Positions 9,789-18,252 of a DNA stretch of 64,000 bases are shown piece by piece. How positions within the stretch are numbered: position 1 is the stretch's first letter; each line of letters begins with the position of its first letter. This DNA comes from Thiorhodococcus minor (GTDB lineage Bacteria > Pseudomonadota > Gammaproteobacteria > Chromatiales > Chromatiaceae), in assembly GCF_010820565.1 (NCBI RefSeq), contig NZ_JAAIJQ010000002.1:62001-126000 (forward strand), read 5' to 3'. Position numbers and translations under genes: made by a program. A model generated the notes under the pieces. The model saw only the letters and a list, made by a program, of their open reading frames with translations. It was not told the DNA's origin and did not search any database.

Positions 9789-10538
9789 ATGCGGTTCGAT
9801 GTCATCACGCTCTTTCCGGACAGCTTCCGCATCCTGACGGAGCAGGGTGTCATCGGGCGCGCGCTGGAGCGCGGTCTCGCCGAGCTGCACCTGTGGAGTC
9901 CTCGCGACTACACCACTGACGTCCATCGCACCGTGGATGATCGGCCCTACGGCGGTGGGCCGGGAATGGTGATGAAGGTCCAGCCGCTGCGCGATGCCAT
10001 CCTGGCCGCGCGGGCCAGTGCCCCGGAAAGCAAGGTGGCCTACTTGTCGCCGCAGGGACGGGTGCTCGACCAGACCGCAATGGTCGATATTTCACGCACG
10101 CCTGGGTGGATCCTCGTCGCTGGACGGTACGAGGGCGTCGACGAGCGGCTGCTCGATGCCTACGCCGACGATGAATGGTCGATCGGCGACTATGTCTTGA
10201 GCGGCGGAGAGCTGCCCTGCATGGTGGTGTTGGATGCCGTCATCCGTCTGCTGCCCGGGGCGCTCGGTCATGCAGAGTCCGCAATGCAGGATTCGCACAT
10301 GAGTGGGCTCTTGGATTGCCCGCATTACACGCGGCCTGAGGAGATCGAAGGCCGTAGGGTGCCGCCCGTGCTGACAAGCGGCGATCACGCCGCCATCGCG
10401 CGCTGGCGGCTCGCGCAGGCGCTGGGACGGACCTGGCTGCGCCGACCGGATTTACTCGAGCGCCGCGGTCTCGACGACAGCGAGCGGGCGCTGTTAGACG
10501 AATTTTTGCTGGCCCATCGTCACGGTGGCGCCGGGTGA
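9789..10538 (+). CDS. trmD: tRNA (guanine-N1-)-methyltransferase TrmD
   Basis: The 249-residue SPOUT methyltransferase makes m1G37 in tRNAs and so prevents +1 frameshifting. It begins [13 protein letters not shown]. The substrate motif [14 protein letters not shown], the knot segment [13 protein letters not shown] and the SAM-binding turn [12 protein letters not shown] are all intact. The C-terminal helical domain carries the [11 protein letters not shown] stretch. It is the third gene of the ribosomal operon, and the start of rplS lies 20 bases after its stop. Confidence 0.97.
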   Translation: MRFDVITLFPDSFRILTEQGVIGRALERGLAELHLWSPRDYTTDVHRTVDDRPYGGGPGMVMKVQPLRDAILAARASAPESKVAYLSPQGRVLDQTAMVDISRTPGWILVAGRYEGVDERLLDAYADDEWSIGDYVLSGGELPCMVVLDAVIRLLPGALGHAESAMQDSHMSGLLDCPHYTRPEEIEGRRVPPVLTSGDHAAIARWRLAQALGRTWLRRPDLLERRGLDDSERALLDEFLLAHRHGGAG

Positions 10539-10558
10539 GAACAGGAGCCAAGGAAACC

Positions 10559-10903
10559 ATGAGCAACATCATTCAGCAGCTCGAGCAAGAGCAAATGAAC
10601 CGTGAAGTCCCTGACTTCGCCCCCGGCGACACCGTTGTCGTCCAGGTCAAGGTGAAGGAGGGCAGCCGCGAGCGTCTGCAGGCGTTCGAGGGCGTGGTGA
10701 TCGCCATCCGCAACCGGGGTCTGAACTCCGCCTTCACGGTCCGCAAGATCTCGCACGGCGAAGGCGTGGAGCGTGTCTTCCAGACCTACAGCCCGGCCGT
10801 GGCCGCCATCCAGGTCAAGCGCAAGGGCGACGTCCGCCGAGCCAAGCTCTACTATCTGCGCGGCCGGACAGGTAAGGCCGCTCGCATCAAGGAAAAGATC
10901 TAG
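10559..10903 (+). CDS. rplS: 50S ribosomal protein L19
   Basis: The 114-residue protein starts [14 protein letters not shown]. The L19 core [20 protein letters not shown] and the C-terminal [22 protein letters not shown] are intact. L19 sits at the 30S-50S interface. The ATG at 10559 is preferred over an upstream frame extension because of the AAGGAAA just upstream. It is the last ribosomal gene of the rpsP-rimM-trmD-rplS operon. Confidence 0.97.
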   Translation: MSNIIQQLEQEQMNREVPDFAPGDTVVVQVKVKEGSRERLQAFEGVVIAIRNRGLNSAFTVRKISHGEGVERVFQTYSPAVAAIQVKRKGDVRRAKLYYLRGRTGKAARIKEKI

Positions 10904-10916
10904 ACAGCTTCCGCGC

Positions 10917-10936
10917 GGCCGATCCTCGCATCGGCC
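10917..10936 (+). terminator. Possible hairpin terminator or attenuator after rplS
   Basis: A 7-bp perfect stem (GGCCGAT / ATCGGCC) with a 6-base loop lies 13 bases after the rplS stop. No U-run follows, so it is at best a weak intrinsic terminator between the ribosomal operon and sbcB. Confidence 0.3.
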
Positions 10937-10961
10937 CTTGGCTCGAGCGGCTGCCAAGCAC

Positions 10962-12401
10962 GTGCCTCAGACCTTCTACTGGCACGACTACGAGACCTGG
11001 GGGGCGGATCCGCGCCGCGATCGCCCCTGCCAGTTCGCTGGGCTGCGCACCGATGCCGACCTCCAAGAGGTCGGTGATCCACTCCTTCTCTATTGCCGTC
11101 CGAGCTTGGATGTGCTGCCGCACCCTGATGCCTGTCTGATCACAGGGATCACGCCCCAGCTCGCGACGCGAGAGGGGGGCATCGAGGCCGACTTCGCCGC
11201 CGCCGTTCACGCCGAGCTCAGCCGACCCGGGACCTGTGGCGTCGGCTACAACAGCATGAGGTTCGACGACGAGGTCTCGCGCAACCTCTTCTACCGCAAC
11301 TTCTTCGACCCCTACGCCCGAGAATGGCAGAACGGCAATTCGCGCTGGGACCTCATCGATGTGCTCAGGCTCGCACATGCCCTGCGGCCGCAAGGGATCG
11401 ACTGGCCGACGCACGACGACGGCACGGCGTCGTTCAGGCTGGAGCACCTCACCGCAGCCAACGGGATCGAGCACGGGCAGGCACATGATGCGCTTGCCGA
11501 CGTGCGCGCGACCATTGCGATGGCGCGACTGCTCAGGCGCGCGCAGCCCAAACTGTTCGACTATGCACTGACCCTGAGGGACAAATGGCGGGTCCGCGAG
11601 CTGCTCGAAAAGCGCCGCCCGCTCCTCCACGTGTCGGCGCGCTACCCGGCGGCGCTCGGCTGCATCGCGCCGGTCTTCCCGCTCGCTCCTCACCCGACCA
11701 ATTCGAACGGAGTCATCTGCTTCGATCTGCGTGCCGATCCGGCGATGCTCCTCGAGCTAGGCGTCGATGAGATGCGCGAGCGGCTCTTCACCCCATCGGG
11801 CGAGCTGCCCGAAGGTATCGAGAGAATCCCGCTCAAGACGATCCATGTGAATCGTGCCCCAGTGCTTGCGCCGATGCCGACCTTGTCCTCCGAGGCCGCG
11901 GAGCGCTGGCGGATCCATCCGGACGCGGTGGCCAGGCATGCTCGCGCTATCCTGTCCAATGCCGAGCCGATTCGCGACCGGGTGCAGGCCGTCCACCAAG
12001 CCCCGCGTCCGCTCGTCGAGACGGATCCCGATCTGATGCTCTACTCCGGCGGTTTCTTCTCCGATCGGGATCGGCGCGCCATCGCAGCCGTGCGTCAGTC
12101 GGCCCCGAGCGATCTCGCCAGCTCCCCGCCAGCCTTCGAGGATCGACGTCTGCCGGAGATGCTGTTTCGCTATCGTGCCAGGAACTGGCCCGAGACCTTG
12201 ACGTCCGAGGAGCGTGACGACTGGGATGCCTTCAGGCTGACCCGGTTGACCGAGCCTGGCGGCGGGGCGAGCATCCAATTGGACGCCTTCGAGGAGCGGC
12301 TCATGACCTTGGCCGAAGCCCATGCGGAAGATCCCGCTAAGCTGGCGATTCTTCGTGCCCTGCAGGAATGGGCCGAGGGGGCTCTCGACGTTAGCGACTG
12401 A
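10962..12401 (+). CDS. sbcB: Exodeoxyribonuclease I (SbcB/ExoI)
   Basis: The 479-residue 3'-5' single-strand DNA exonuclease acts in recombination and mismatch repair. DEDDh motifs are visible: WHDYETWG near the N-terminus, the GYNSMRFDDEV segment around residue 95, and AHDALADVRATIA around 170. ExoI-type SH3-like and helical C-terminal regions follow. The GTG at 10962 is chosen because homologues begin a few residues before the first motif; the frame extends upstream into rplS in another reading. It starts 58 bp after rplS. Length agrees with the family (about 475). Confidence 0.95.
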   Translation: MPQTFYWHDYETWGADPRRDRPCQFAGLRTDADLQEVGDPLLLYCRPSLDVLPHPDACLITGITPQLATREGGIEADFAAAVHAELSRPGTCGVGYNSMRFDDEVSRNLFYRNFFDPYAREWQNGNSRWDLIDVLRLAHALRPQGIDWPTHDDGTASFRLEHLTAANGIEHGQAHDALADVRATIAMARLLRRAQPKLFDYALTLRDKWRVRELLEKRRPLLHVSARYPAALGCIAPVFPLAPHPTNSNGVICFDLRADPAMLLELGVDEMRERLFTPSGELPEGIERIPLKTIHVNRAPVLAPMPTLSSEAAERWRIHPDAVARHARAILSNAEPIRDRVQAVHQAPRPLVETDPDLMLYSGGFFSDRDRRAIAAVRQSAPSDLASSPPAFEDRRLPEMLFRYRARNWPETLTSEERDDWDAFRLTRLTEPGGGASIQLDAFEERLMTLAEAHAEDPAKLAILRALQEWAEGALDVSD

Positions 12402-12589
12402 GGTGGGGACAGGGGACAGGGTCTCTGGGGAGGCCGGGTGTCGCCGTTCGCGACTGTTCTACCTCGAGCGCATTGGCTTGGCTGCGAGCCTGAGGTTGAA
12501 GTTCCGGCGCGTTGATCCGACACTTTCGCGCCGGGTGATCGAGGCAACCAAGGAGCTGTCCATGTTTTGTTTTCCGATCTGGGTCTCTG

Positions 12590-12613
12590 GTGACGCAGCT
12601 GGAGCTGCGTCAC
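12590..12613. repeat. Palindromic REP-like repeat (11-bp stem)
   Basis: A perfect inverted repeat pairs GTGACGCAGCT with AGCTGCGTCAC across a 2-base centre. A second smaller hairpin, CGAAGC-TCC-GCTTCG, follows at about 12620. Such REP-like hairpins are common between gammaproteobacterial genes. Confidence 0.6.
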
Positions 12614-12719
12614 CCGTGAGACGAAGCTCCGCTTCGCGAGTCTGAGGGTAAGTCCTGCTTTTGGCCTGGTGCAGGGGTCGGAAGCGCTCGGCGTCGTGAA
12701 GCAGCGCTTCGTCGCCGAG

Positions 12720-12743
12720 GTCACGAAGCAGGAGCTTCGTGAC
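12720..12743. repeat. Palindromic REP-like repeat (10-bp stem)
   Basis: GTCACGAAGC pairs perfectly with GCTTCGTGAC across an AGGA loop. A related partial copy (GAAGC-AGC-GCTTC) lies just upstream at about 12698-12710. No U-run follows, so a terminator role is doubtful. Confidence 0.6.
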
Positions 12744-13045
12744 CAGAACAGCGGGAGGCAGTTGACGGACACTTCCCAAGAGTTGACGAGCCTGGGCGAG
12801 ACCTCTAGCGAGACGTTTGGGCTCCATGATCCGTCACGTCCAAATGCGATGCTGACTCGATCCCGCTTCTGCGATGAGTCAGATGCGCGTCGGGCAGGTG
12901 CGATCTTGCGACTCCCGCATTTGCAACGACTGACTGTCGTCTAAGACGTCGAGCCATTCTTGCGCCGCGAGCGAGGCGCAACGACTCAGTGCCTCAAAAA
13001 CGACTCGGCGCTTCAACAATGCGAGCGAAAACGAGGATTTTCCGC

Positions 13046-13522
13046 ATGCGCTTTTCCCGAGCCCTTTTCTTCGCTTCGATGGCTGTTGGACTCCTTGCCT
13101 GCGGTGGGGGCGGTACCTCATCGATAGCAAATTCCACTGCCTTGCCCGCCGTTGATACCCTTGCGGTCCAGCAGCTCCTGTCTCCCGATGAAAGGCTCGA
13201 GGTGCTGAGCTTTCCCACTGTTGGGCGCATGCGCCAGATCGGCGAGATCGCCGGCTATGCGAGTCCGGCCTATGCGGTCCCGGTTGCCTCCGGCCAGACG
13301 CTGGTGGTTGCATTGGATAGCCCCAGCAACAGTGCCTACTTCAATATCCACGACGCGGCCGACGCGACTGGCGCCGCCGTCTTTCGAGGCGAGGTCGAGG
13401 GACGCGAGGCCCGGATCAAGACGGAATCCGACGCCACCTATGTGATCCGTCCTTTTCAGCCGCGAGCCATGGCGCGACGGGACGAGGTAGCGCCCTATGC
13501 CCTGACGATTGAGCGCCAATGA
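13046..13522 (+). CDS. Small lipoprotein of unknown function
   Basis: The 158-residue protein has a lipoprotein signal: basic MRFSR, hydrophobic ALFFASMAVG, then the lipobox LLAC and a glycine-rich stretch. The ATG at 13046 is chosen over upstream in-frame ATGs because AGGA lies 8 bases before it and the signal peptide starts there. The mature part (about 130 residues) has small beta-rich segments (TLVVALDSPSNSAYFNI, ATYVIRPFQP) that could be a pre-peptidase-like or carbohydrate-binding-like sandwich, but I cannot name a family. It stands alone after a repeat-rich gap. Confidence 0.7.
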   Translation: MRFSRALFFASMAVGLLACGGGGTSSIANSTALPAVDTLAVQQLLSPDERLEVLSFPTVGRMRQIGEIAGYASPAYAVPVASGQTLVVALDSPSNSAYFNIHDAADATGAAVFRGEVEGREARIKTESDATYVIRPFQPRAMARRDEVAPYALTIERQ

Positions 13523-13881
13523 GCGCGCCTACCGGCCCATCGAGGCGCGAGCGGTCGAAAGGTCGAGCCGGTAGGGCGGTCGTCGTCGAGCGGCCAGGGT
13601 TGCGGGGCGGGATCTGGCCGTCCTCCCATCAGGCCCTCGGGGAGGTCTATCCTGGTCCGCATACGTCGAGAATCGGCAAACAGGCTTGAGCCTAAGAAGA
13701 GCTGTCAGCCACCAGCAGCCAGCTCAAAGCTTTGTTTTGGGGCTGCTTTCAGGTCTTCTCTGACTCAGCCAACGGATGAGCGGCTGGTCGGCCGAAAAAA
13801 TCCGGCAACTGTATGATTTTCCTCTGCTGGGGGGGTGGCTGGAAGCTGACTGCTCCATCTAGGCGGAGAAGCCCGCTGTCT
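13523..13881. other. Intergenic region with inverted repeat and dispersed repeat copy
   Basis: These 359 bp lie between the convergent lipoprotein and trmO genes. An 8-bp inverted repeat, CTACCGGC/GCCGGTAG, lies just after the lipoprotein stop (about 13530-13576). A CAGCCACCAGCAGCC-type dispersed repeat lies at 13700-13740. No gene is supported. Confidence 0.4.
13700..13740 (+). repeat. Dispersed CCACCAGCAGCC repeat, copy 1
   Basis: The stretch CAGCCACCAGCAGCCAGCT followed by AAAGCTTTGTTTTGG closely matches, in inverted orientation, the sequence at 55778-55818. Both end in an AAGCTTT/T-rich tail, so the family may act as a terminator-like extragenic element. Confidence 0.45.
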
Positions 13882-14586
13882 CTAATCAGTCTCGACACGC
13901 GTCACCTCGATCCTCCCATCCTTCAATCGCCATCGAATGTTCAGCTCGTAAAGGCTGAGTCCAAAGTCCGTTCGCTGTGGATAGCGGTCCATGTATCCGG
14001 GTCTCGGATCCTGGGCTAGGACCTGCTTTATCAGCTCCACCAGGCCGCGCTCGCCCGCGGGATCCAAGGCGCGCAGCCTTTGCATCGCCGCTGCCGAGAA
14101 TTCGACGTCGACTCCAGTCATCTCTGGCGGCGTGGCGAATCCGGACGCGGCCTGTGGCAGCGCATCCGCATAGGGGACATAGGGTTTGATATCCAGCACT
14201 GGCGTGCCGTCGAGCATGTCCATGCCGCGAATTCGCAGCGACAATCCGCGCTTGCCGTCGATGAGGCCAAGATGCTCCACGGCCGAGATGCCAATCGGAT
14301 TCGGGCGATAGGGCGCTCGGCTCGCGAATACCCCGACAGACTCACGTCCGCCCAGGCGCGGCGGTCTGACGGTCGGCCGCCAGCCGGCGGTGACACAGTC
14401 CTGGTGGAACAGAAAGATCACCCAAACGTGCGAGAAGCCTTCGAGTCCCTTGAAGGCCTCCCGTCGTGCGTAGGGCGGAAAGAGCTCGATCCTGCCTTCG
14501 GCGGCCGTTACTAACCCGGGCTGCCGCGGAATGCCGAACTTGTCCGTGTAGGGTGAGCGAAGGATTCCGATGGGCTCGAATCTCAT
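13882..14586 (-). CDS. trmO: tRNA (N6-threonylcarbamoyladenosine37-N6)-methyltransferase TrmO
   Basis: The 234-residue TrmO/YaeB/TsaA-family protein N6-methylates t6A37 in tRNA-Thr using SAM. The family motifs are clear: an N-terminal beta-barrel start (EPIGILRSPYTDKFGIPRQP), the RPNPIGIS motif, and DGTPVLDIKPYVPYAD. A YaeB-type C-terminal domain follows (MQRLRAL to the end). Length is normal. It is monocistronic and divergent from the SprA-like gene, with 138 bp between the starts. Confidence 0.93.
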   Translation of the reverse strand: MRFEPIGILRSPYTDKFGIPRQPGLVTAAEGRIELFPPYARREAFKGLEGFSHVWVIFLFHQDCVTAGWRPTVRPPRLGGRESVGVFASRAPYRPNPIGISAVEHLGLIDGKRGLSLRIRGMDMLDGTPVLDIKPYVPYADALPQAASGFATPPEMTGVDVEFSAAAMQRLRALDPAGERGLVELIKQVLAQDPRPGYMDRYPQRTDFGLSLYELNIRWRLKDGRIEVTRVETD

Positions 14587-14724
14587 GGCGTGGGATTATC
14601 GCGGCGCAGCCGTGCTTGGGCCAGCGATGGCTTTGTGTCGCGGTTCACAAAGTAGGCGTCCAGATCGACTTGACCAATTCCCAAGAGCTAGACTTGCAGC
14701 CAGGAAAGTTGGGACGGCCGCCCA

Positions 14725-15489
14725 ATGCAGATCCACTCCACAATCAGCAGTGCTCCCTACCCGCCCATGCGCGCAGATGGCGCGCAGGGTCGCGTTGGCG
14801 CCTCCGTCGCCGAGGAGCCCTCCGAAGGGGCTGCGCTCGATCCCGCGAGCGCGCCTGCCGGGGAGGACGGTGAGCAGGAAGACAGCAAAAGGGTCGGCTC
14901 CGCCTCCGCCTCCGAGTCGGCCTCGACTGAGCAGGAGCTTAGCCAGGACGAGCAGCGCGAGGTCGAGCTACTGAAGCAGCGTGACGCGGAGGTGCGTGCG
15001 CACGAGCAGGCGCATGTCGCGGCCGGCGGTCAATATGTCACCAGCGCGCCCAGCTATAGCTACCAAGTCGGTCCTGACGGCAAACGCTACGCCATTGGGG
15101 GCGAGGTCGGAATCGACACCTCCATGGGCTCGGGCGATCCGGCGGCCAACCTCGAAAAGGCGCGTACCCTGCTGCGCGCCGCACTCGCCCCGGCCGAGCC
15201 TTCCACGCAAGACCGTCGGGTGGCCGCGGATGCGCGCGCCATGGAGATCGAAGCCCAGCGCCAGCTCGCGGAGCTGCAGCAGGCGGAGTCTGAGGCGGAC
15301 ATGGCCGATCTTGGTCTCGACGACGCTCAGGCCGCGGAATCGGACGGGGAAGCGGCGAGCGACGCGGAGCAGGCGGAGGCTGGGGTGACGCCCCTCGGAA
15401 GTCTCGGGGGAGGGCAGGCGCGACTGGAGCGTCGAATCGGCCAGCTCTTCGCGGAGCCGGCGGAGGGGGCGCTACGCGCGGTGGCCTAA
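14725..15489 (+). CDS. SprA-related putative metalloprotease (CJM1_0395-type)
   Basis: The 254-residue protein has a disordered, acidic N-terminus of about 70 residues. The conserved core then begins at DEQREVELLKQRDAEVRAHEQAH. HEQAH at 93-97 is a HExxH zinc-site motif, followed by a glycine/tyrosine-rich stretch (AAGGQYVTSAPSYSYQVGPDGK) and the GGEVGIDTS segment typical of this family. No signal peptide is visible. Proteolytic activity is presumed from the motif only. Such genes are often near flagellar or stress genes; here it opens the accessory motility block. Confidence 0.75.
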   Translation: MQIHSTISSAPYPPMRADGAQGRVGASVAEEPSEGAALDPASAPAGEDGEQEDSKRVGSASASESASTEQELSQDEQREVELLKQRDAEVRAHEQAHVAAGGQYVTSAPSYSYQVGPDGKRYAIGGEVGIDTSMGSGDPAANLEKARTLLRAALAPAEPSTQDRRVAADARAMEIEAQRQLAELQQAESEADMADLGLDDAQAAESDGEAASDAEQAEAGVTPLGSLGGGQARLERRIGQLFAEPAEGALRAVA

Positions 15490-15687
15490 GCGGGAAGGTG
15501 GTCCAAGGGGAGGCGATTCGCGACAGCGCCCGCGGATTCTGCTCGACGCTCTGATGGGGCGCGCTGATTGAAGGCCTGCGGTCCGCCAGCGCGACGCGCT
15601 ACCATCTAGGCTTCATCCGGCCCTCTGCGGGCAGCCTGCCTGAGGGAGCGCCCGTCGCTCGAGCCGCCTCGGTATCCTTTGACCTCT

Positions 15688-15707
15688 CGAGCGGCCTTTG
15701 CCGCTCG
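15688..15707 (-). terminator. Hairpin downstream of the YjfB-like gene
   Basis: A perfect 8-bp stem (CGAGCGGC / GCCGCTCG) with a 4-base loop lies 13 bases after the yjfB-like stop on the minus strand. There is no clear U-run. It may terminate transcription arriving from either side. Confidence 0.4.
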
Positions 15708-15720
15708 CGTCCAAACGGCG

Positions 15721-15924
15721 CTATGCCGTCACATTGATGTTCCGGCCGACGTTCTCCGGCAGTGCTTCCGTGACTTCCGTGACGCCTTGAATCATCTCCG
15801 TGGCCATCTCGGCTTGGGTATCCAGCGCCTTGTTGAGCATGGCGACACCAACCTGGGTAGCAGCTTGATTGCCTGCCGACGCGTTGGCGTAGCTTGCGAG
15901 TCCGGTGGTCGATGCAACGTCCAT
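15721..15924 (-). CDS. YjfB-like putative motility protein
   Basis: The 67-residue protein resembles the YjfB family: a short helical N-terminus, then a run LNKALDTQAEMATEMIQGV and a C-terminal NVGRNINVTA tail. In Bacillus yjfB is under motility control (established for the family); its function is unknown. The ATG at 15924 has GGAG upstream. It is encoded opposite to its neighbours inside the accessory motility block and is followed by a hairpin. Confidence 0.72.
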   Translation of the reverse strand: MDVASTTGLASYANASAGNQAATQVGVAMLNKALDTQAEMATEMIQGVTEVTEALPENVGRNINVTA

Positions 15925-16185
15925 CAGGGTCTCCGTTGGCGCGCTCGGGCGCAGCGCGCCTGAGCGAATGGCGGCTAGCCGAAGACTGTCCCTCGACTAG
16001 CGATGCGAGGATCTGGCACCGTTCGAGCCTAGGCTCGCGACGCTGGCGGGCTTGCGCTAGAAGCCTTCTCGCACCTTCTCACCAAGTCTAGCGGCTCGCG
16101 GGCACTCTTGAATGCCAAGTCCCTCACAGTTCTGCTCGCCCCTCCAGGAGAGGATTGACCTTCAGCTCGAGCGCAGAGGCGTCGC

Positions 16186-16212
16186 TCAAGTTCGCTGTGC
16201 GCGGGCCGTTAC
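16186..16212 (+). promoter_or_regulatory. Candidate sigma-28 (FliA) promoter
   Basis: TCAA (16186-16189), 15 bases, GCCGTTAC (16205-16212), compared with the FliA consensus TAAA-N15-GCCGATAA: 9 of 12 positions agree with exact spacing. It lies 30 bp before the start at 16242. The -10 resembles the flgM promoter candidate in this window (GCCGTTAA). Confidence 0.42.
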
Positions 16213-16241
16213 AAGCAGCAATTCACCGAGGAGACGAGTCG

Positions 16242-16562
16242 ATGCAGATCAATCGGGATATTTCCAAGGTCGACGCCGTACAAGCTTCCGATGCACCAAG
16301 GCGACTGACGTTCGGCGGTCTGATGACCGGCTTCCTGCCTGCGTTTCGGCACCTCGAAACCGGCGAAGTGCGGCTATGCCGGATGAAGGATGGCCAGATC
16401 GCGCGCGAGCATCTTCTCGATGGCCTGCCGAGTCACTGGGTCATCGATCGCGATCCCAAGGGGCGTGCATCAGAGCTGGTCTACGCGGTCGAGCCTGGCT
16501 TCATGCGCGGCAGTGAATTCTGGACATTGGCGGACTTCAGCCACCCCCTGCTGGATGGCTGA
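16242..16562 (+). CDS. Hypothetical protein coupled to a PilZ gene
   Basis: The 106-residue protein begins MQINRDISKVDAVQ; the ATG at 16242 is chosen because GAGGAGACG lies just upstream. There is no signal peptide or membrane segment. It has a compact alpha/beta look with a core LETGEVRLCRMKDGQIAREHLLDGLPSHWVIDRD, which I cannot assign. Its TGA overlaps the ATG of the following PilZ gene (TGATG), so the two are translationally coupled and probably act together. A sigma-28-like promoter lies directly upstream, suggesting a motility role. Confidence 0.7.
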   Translation: MQINRDISKVDAVQASDAPRRLTFGGLMTGFLPAFRHLETGEVRLCRMKDGQIAREHLLDGLPSHWVIDRDPKGRASELVYAVEPGFMRGSEFWTLADFSHPLLDG

Positions 16563-16876
16563 TGCTCGCCCAAAGTCAGATGACGAATTTCGACTCGGAT
16601 CGGAGGCAGCACCCACGCCTCCCCATGGAGGTGGAGGTGGAGCTGCATGAAGCGGGGGAGCCCGTGCGCATTGCCCACACCGGAGACCTGAGTCAGGGTG
16701 GCGTGCTGCTGGTCCTGAACGGACACCCGAAGCCGGAGATCGGGACGCGGGTGCAGGTCCGCGTCTGTGGGCTCCTGGGAGGGGGCGAAGAGCCGCCTCT
16801 GGTGGAGGCTATCGTCGTGCGGGAGATCCAGGAGGGCGTCGCCGTCCAGTTCACGGGTGAGCTGGGGCTCGAGTGA
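16562..16876 (+). CDS. PilZ-domain c-di-GMP receptor protein
   Basis: The 104-residue protein is essentially a single PilZ domain. The c-di-GMP-binding residues are intact: RRQHPR (RxxxR at residues 15-19) and DLSQGG (DxSxxG at 42-47). The start at 16562 overlaps the upstream stop by one base; an internal ATG at 16580 (MTNFDS) is an alternative start with the motif still downstream. It likely passes c-di-GMP levels to a partner, perhaps the co-translated unknown protein. Confidence 0.88.
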   Translation: MLAQSQMTNFDSDRRQHPRLPMEVEVELHEAGEPVRIAHTGDLSQGGVLLVLNGHPKPEIGTRVQVRVCGLLGGGEEPPLVEAIVVREIQEGVAVQFTGELGLE

Positions 16877-17034
16877 GGCAGGAGCTGGTGCCGTTTCCGG
16901 ACCCGGATGAGGCTGCCCGCCGAGCGCATGCGGAGTCGTCGTCCGAGCTGGCGCTCTTCGGTGTCGGTGCATTCGATTCCGCGAGAGCCTCGTGCTGAGG
17001 CGATCGAGGTCACGGGATCCGCAGAGGTGAAATC

Positions 17035-18036
17035 ATGCTAACTCCCACTCTCGTCAGCGGTCTGCCCTCCAGCGAAGCCATCTCGCGCCTGGACCGACAT
17101 CCGGCCACCCAGGATCGACAGCGCCCGCCAGCATCGGGAGCTGAGGGCAGTCTCCCGGCTTCGAGCGGCGAAGTCGTCGATCTGACCGAGGATATCGCAC
17201 GTCGGGTGGAGCAGGACCTCGACTACCAGATCCTCAGGAAGACCTTCGCCCTCGACCAAGCGGCGGTCGCTTCGGGGACGCGGCATCCCGAGGGCGAGTC
17301 GATGGAGGAAGTCAGGGCGGGGGCGGCGTCATTGCAGCTCGATGCGTCGCGCGGCGCGGCGGTCGCAGTGGAGGGGAAGTTTGATGCCGAGCTCAGTCTG
17401 TCGTGGGAGTGGTCCGCCAGCCTGGAGATGGGCTTCTCGCTTGGGGTCGGTGACTCTGAGCTGGACTCCAGTCGCAGCAGGATCGAGCAAGCGCGCGTCG
17501 CGCTCGACTTCAGCATTGGGGAGGCAGCCGAGGTACAGCTGGGCGACCCACTCGTGCTGGATCTAGGGGGCGGGGGGATCCAAACGACCGGCTTCGACGA
17601 CGGGGTCGCCTTCGATCTGGACGGCGACGGACGGCTCGATCAGATGAGCAGTGTCGCTGGCGACACTTGGCTGCTGGCGCTCGATCGGAGCGAGAACGGT
17701 CGCATCGACGATGGCACCGAGCTGTTCGGGGACCAGACTGGCGCAGCCAACGGCTTCGATGCACTCGCCCGGCATGACGGCAATGGCGATGGGCGCATCG
17801 ACGCAAGCGATGGCGTGTTCAGCCAGCTGCGGCTCCTCCAGATCCGAGACGATGGCACTCAAGTGACGCAGACCCTGACCGATGCCAAGGTGGTCTCCAT
17901 CGAGCTGGGCTATCAGAGCACCCGCAAGGCCTTGGACGTCTACGATCAAGTTGCCCAGACCTCGAGCTTCACGCGTGAGGACGGGACCCGGGGCGAAGCC
18001 GCGGACGTCCTGCTCGCGCACCGTCGCGGGGGCTGA
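17035..18036 (+). CDS. EF-hand-like calcium-binding protein of unknown function
   Basis: The 333-residue protein has no signal peptide. The first ~170 residues are low in motifs. From DPLVLDLGGGG (171-181) onward it follows a layout seen in RTX/adhesin-associated proteins. It holds three Ca-binding loops: DLDGDGRLDQMS (194-205), DRSENGRIDDGTE (about 217-229) and DGNGDGRIDASD (248-259). Two resemble canonical EF/dockerin loops with Asp at 1, 3, 5. GAGGTGA precedes the ATG at 17035. The function is unknown; calcium binding is inferred. It sits between PilZ and HDOD genes. Confidence 0.7.
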   Translation: MLTPTLVSGLPSSEAISRLDRHPATQDRQRPPASGAEGSLPASSGEVVDLTEDIARRVEQDLDYQILRKTFALDQAAVASGTRHPEGESMEEVRAGAASLQLDASRGAAVAVEGKFDAELSLSWEWSASLEMGFSLGVGDSELDSSRSRIEQARVALDFSIGEAAEVQLGDPLVLDLGGGGIQTTGFDDGVAFDLDGDGRLDQMSSVAGDTWLLALDRSENGRIDDGTELFGDQTGAANGFDALARHDGNGDGRIDASDGVFSQLRLLQIRDDGTQVTQTLTDAKVVSIELGYQSTRKALDVYDQVAQTSSFTREDGTRGEAADVLLAHRRGG

Positions 18037-18252
18037 GCGGCGCCGACCGGGGTCAAGCGCGCTCCACTGCGGGGCTCCTAGGATGTCGGCTCGTTCACAG
18101 AGCTGAGATTTCCCCGACCTGCCGAGATCAAGCCTTGTGGGCCTTGCTGCTAGACTAGAGGACAGTCACCGACGGCCCGACTGCATCAAGGAGGCGATGT
18201 CGTCGGGCATCATCCAATATCGTCTAGTGCCCAATGACCAAGGACGCCAAGC

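Larger units (their letters stand above)
12402..13045. other. Noncoding region rich in hairpin repeats
   Basis: These 644 bp between sbcB and a lipoprotein gene hold no supported gene. They contain at least three related palindromes built on GAAGC/GCTTC or GCAGCT/AGCTGC (listed separately) and a short GGGGACA duplication just after sbcB. The pattern is that of REP-like extragenic repeats. The lipoprotein promoter probably lies in the last 100 bp. Confidence 0.5.

Noticed and set aside
16873-16998. GTG-started 41-codon frame overlapping the PilZ stop
   Set aside because: Overlap is right for coupling, but there is no recognisable protein, no good ribosome site and no conservation evidence available.
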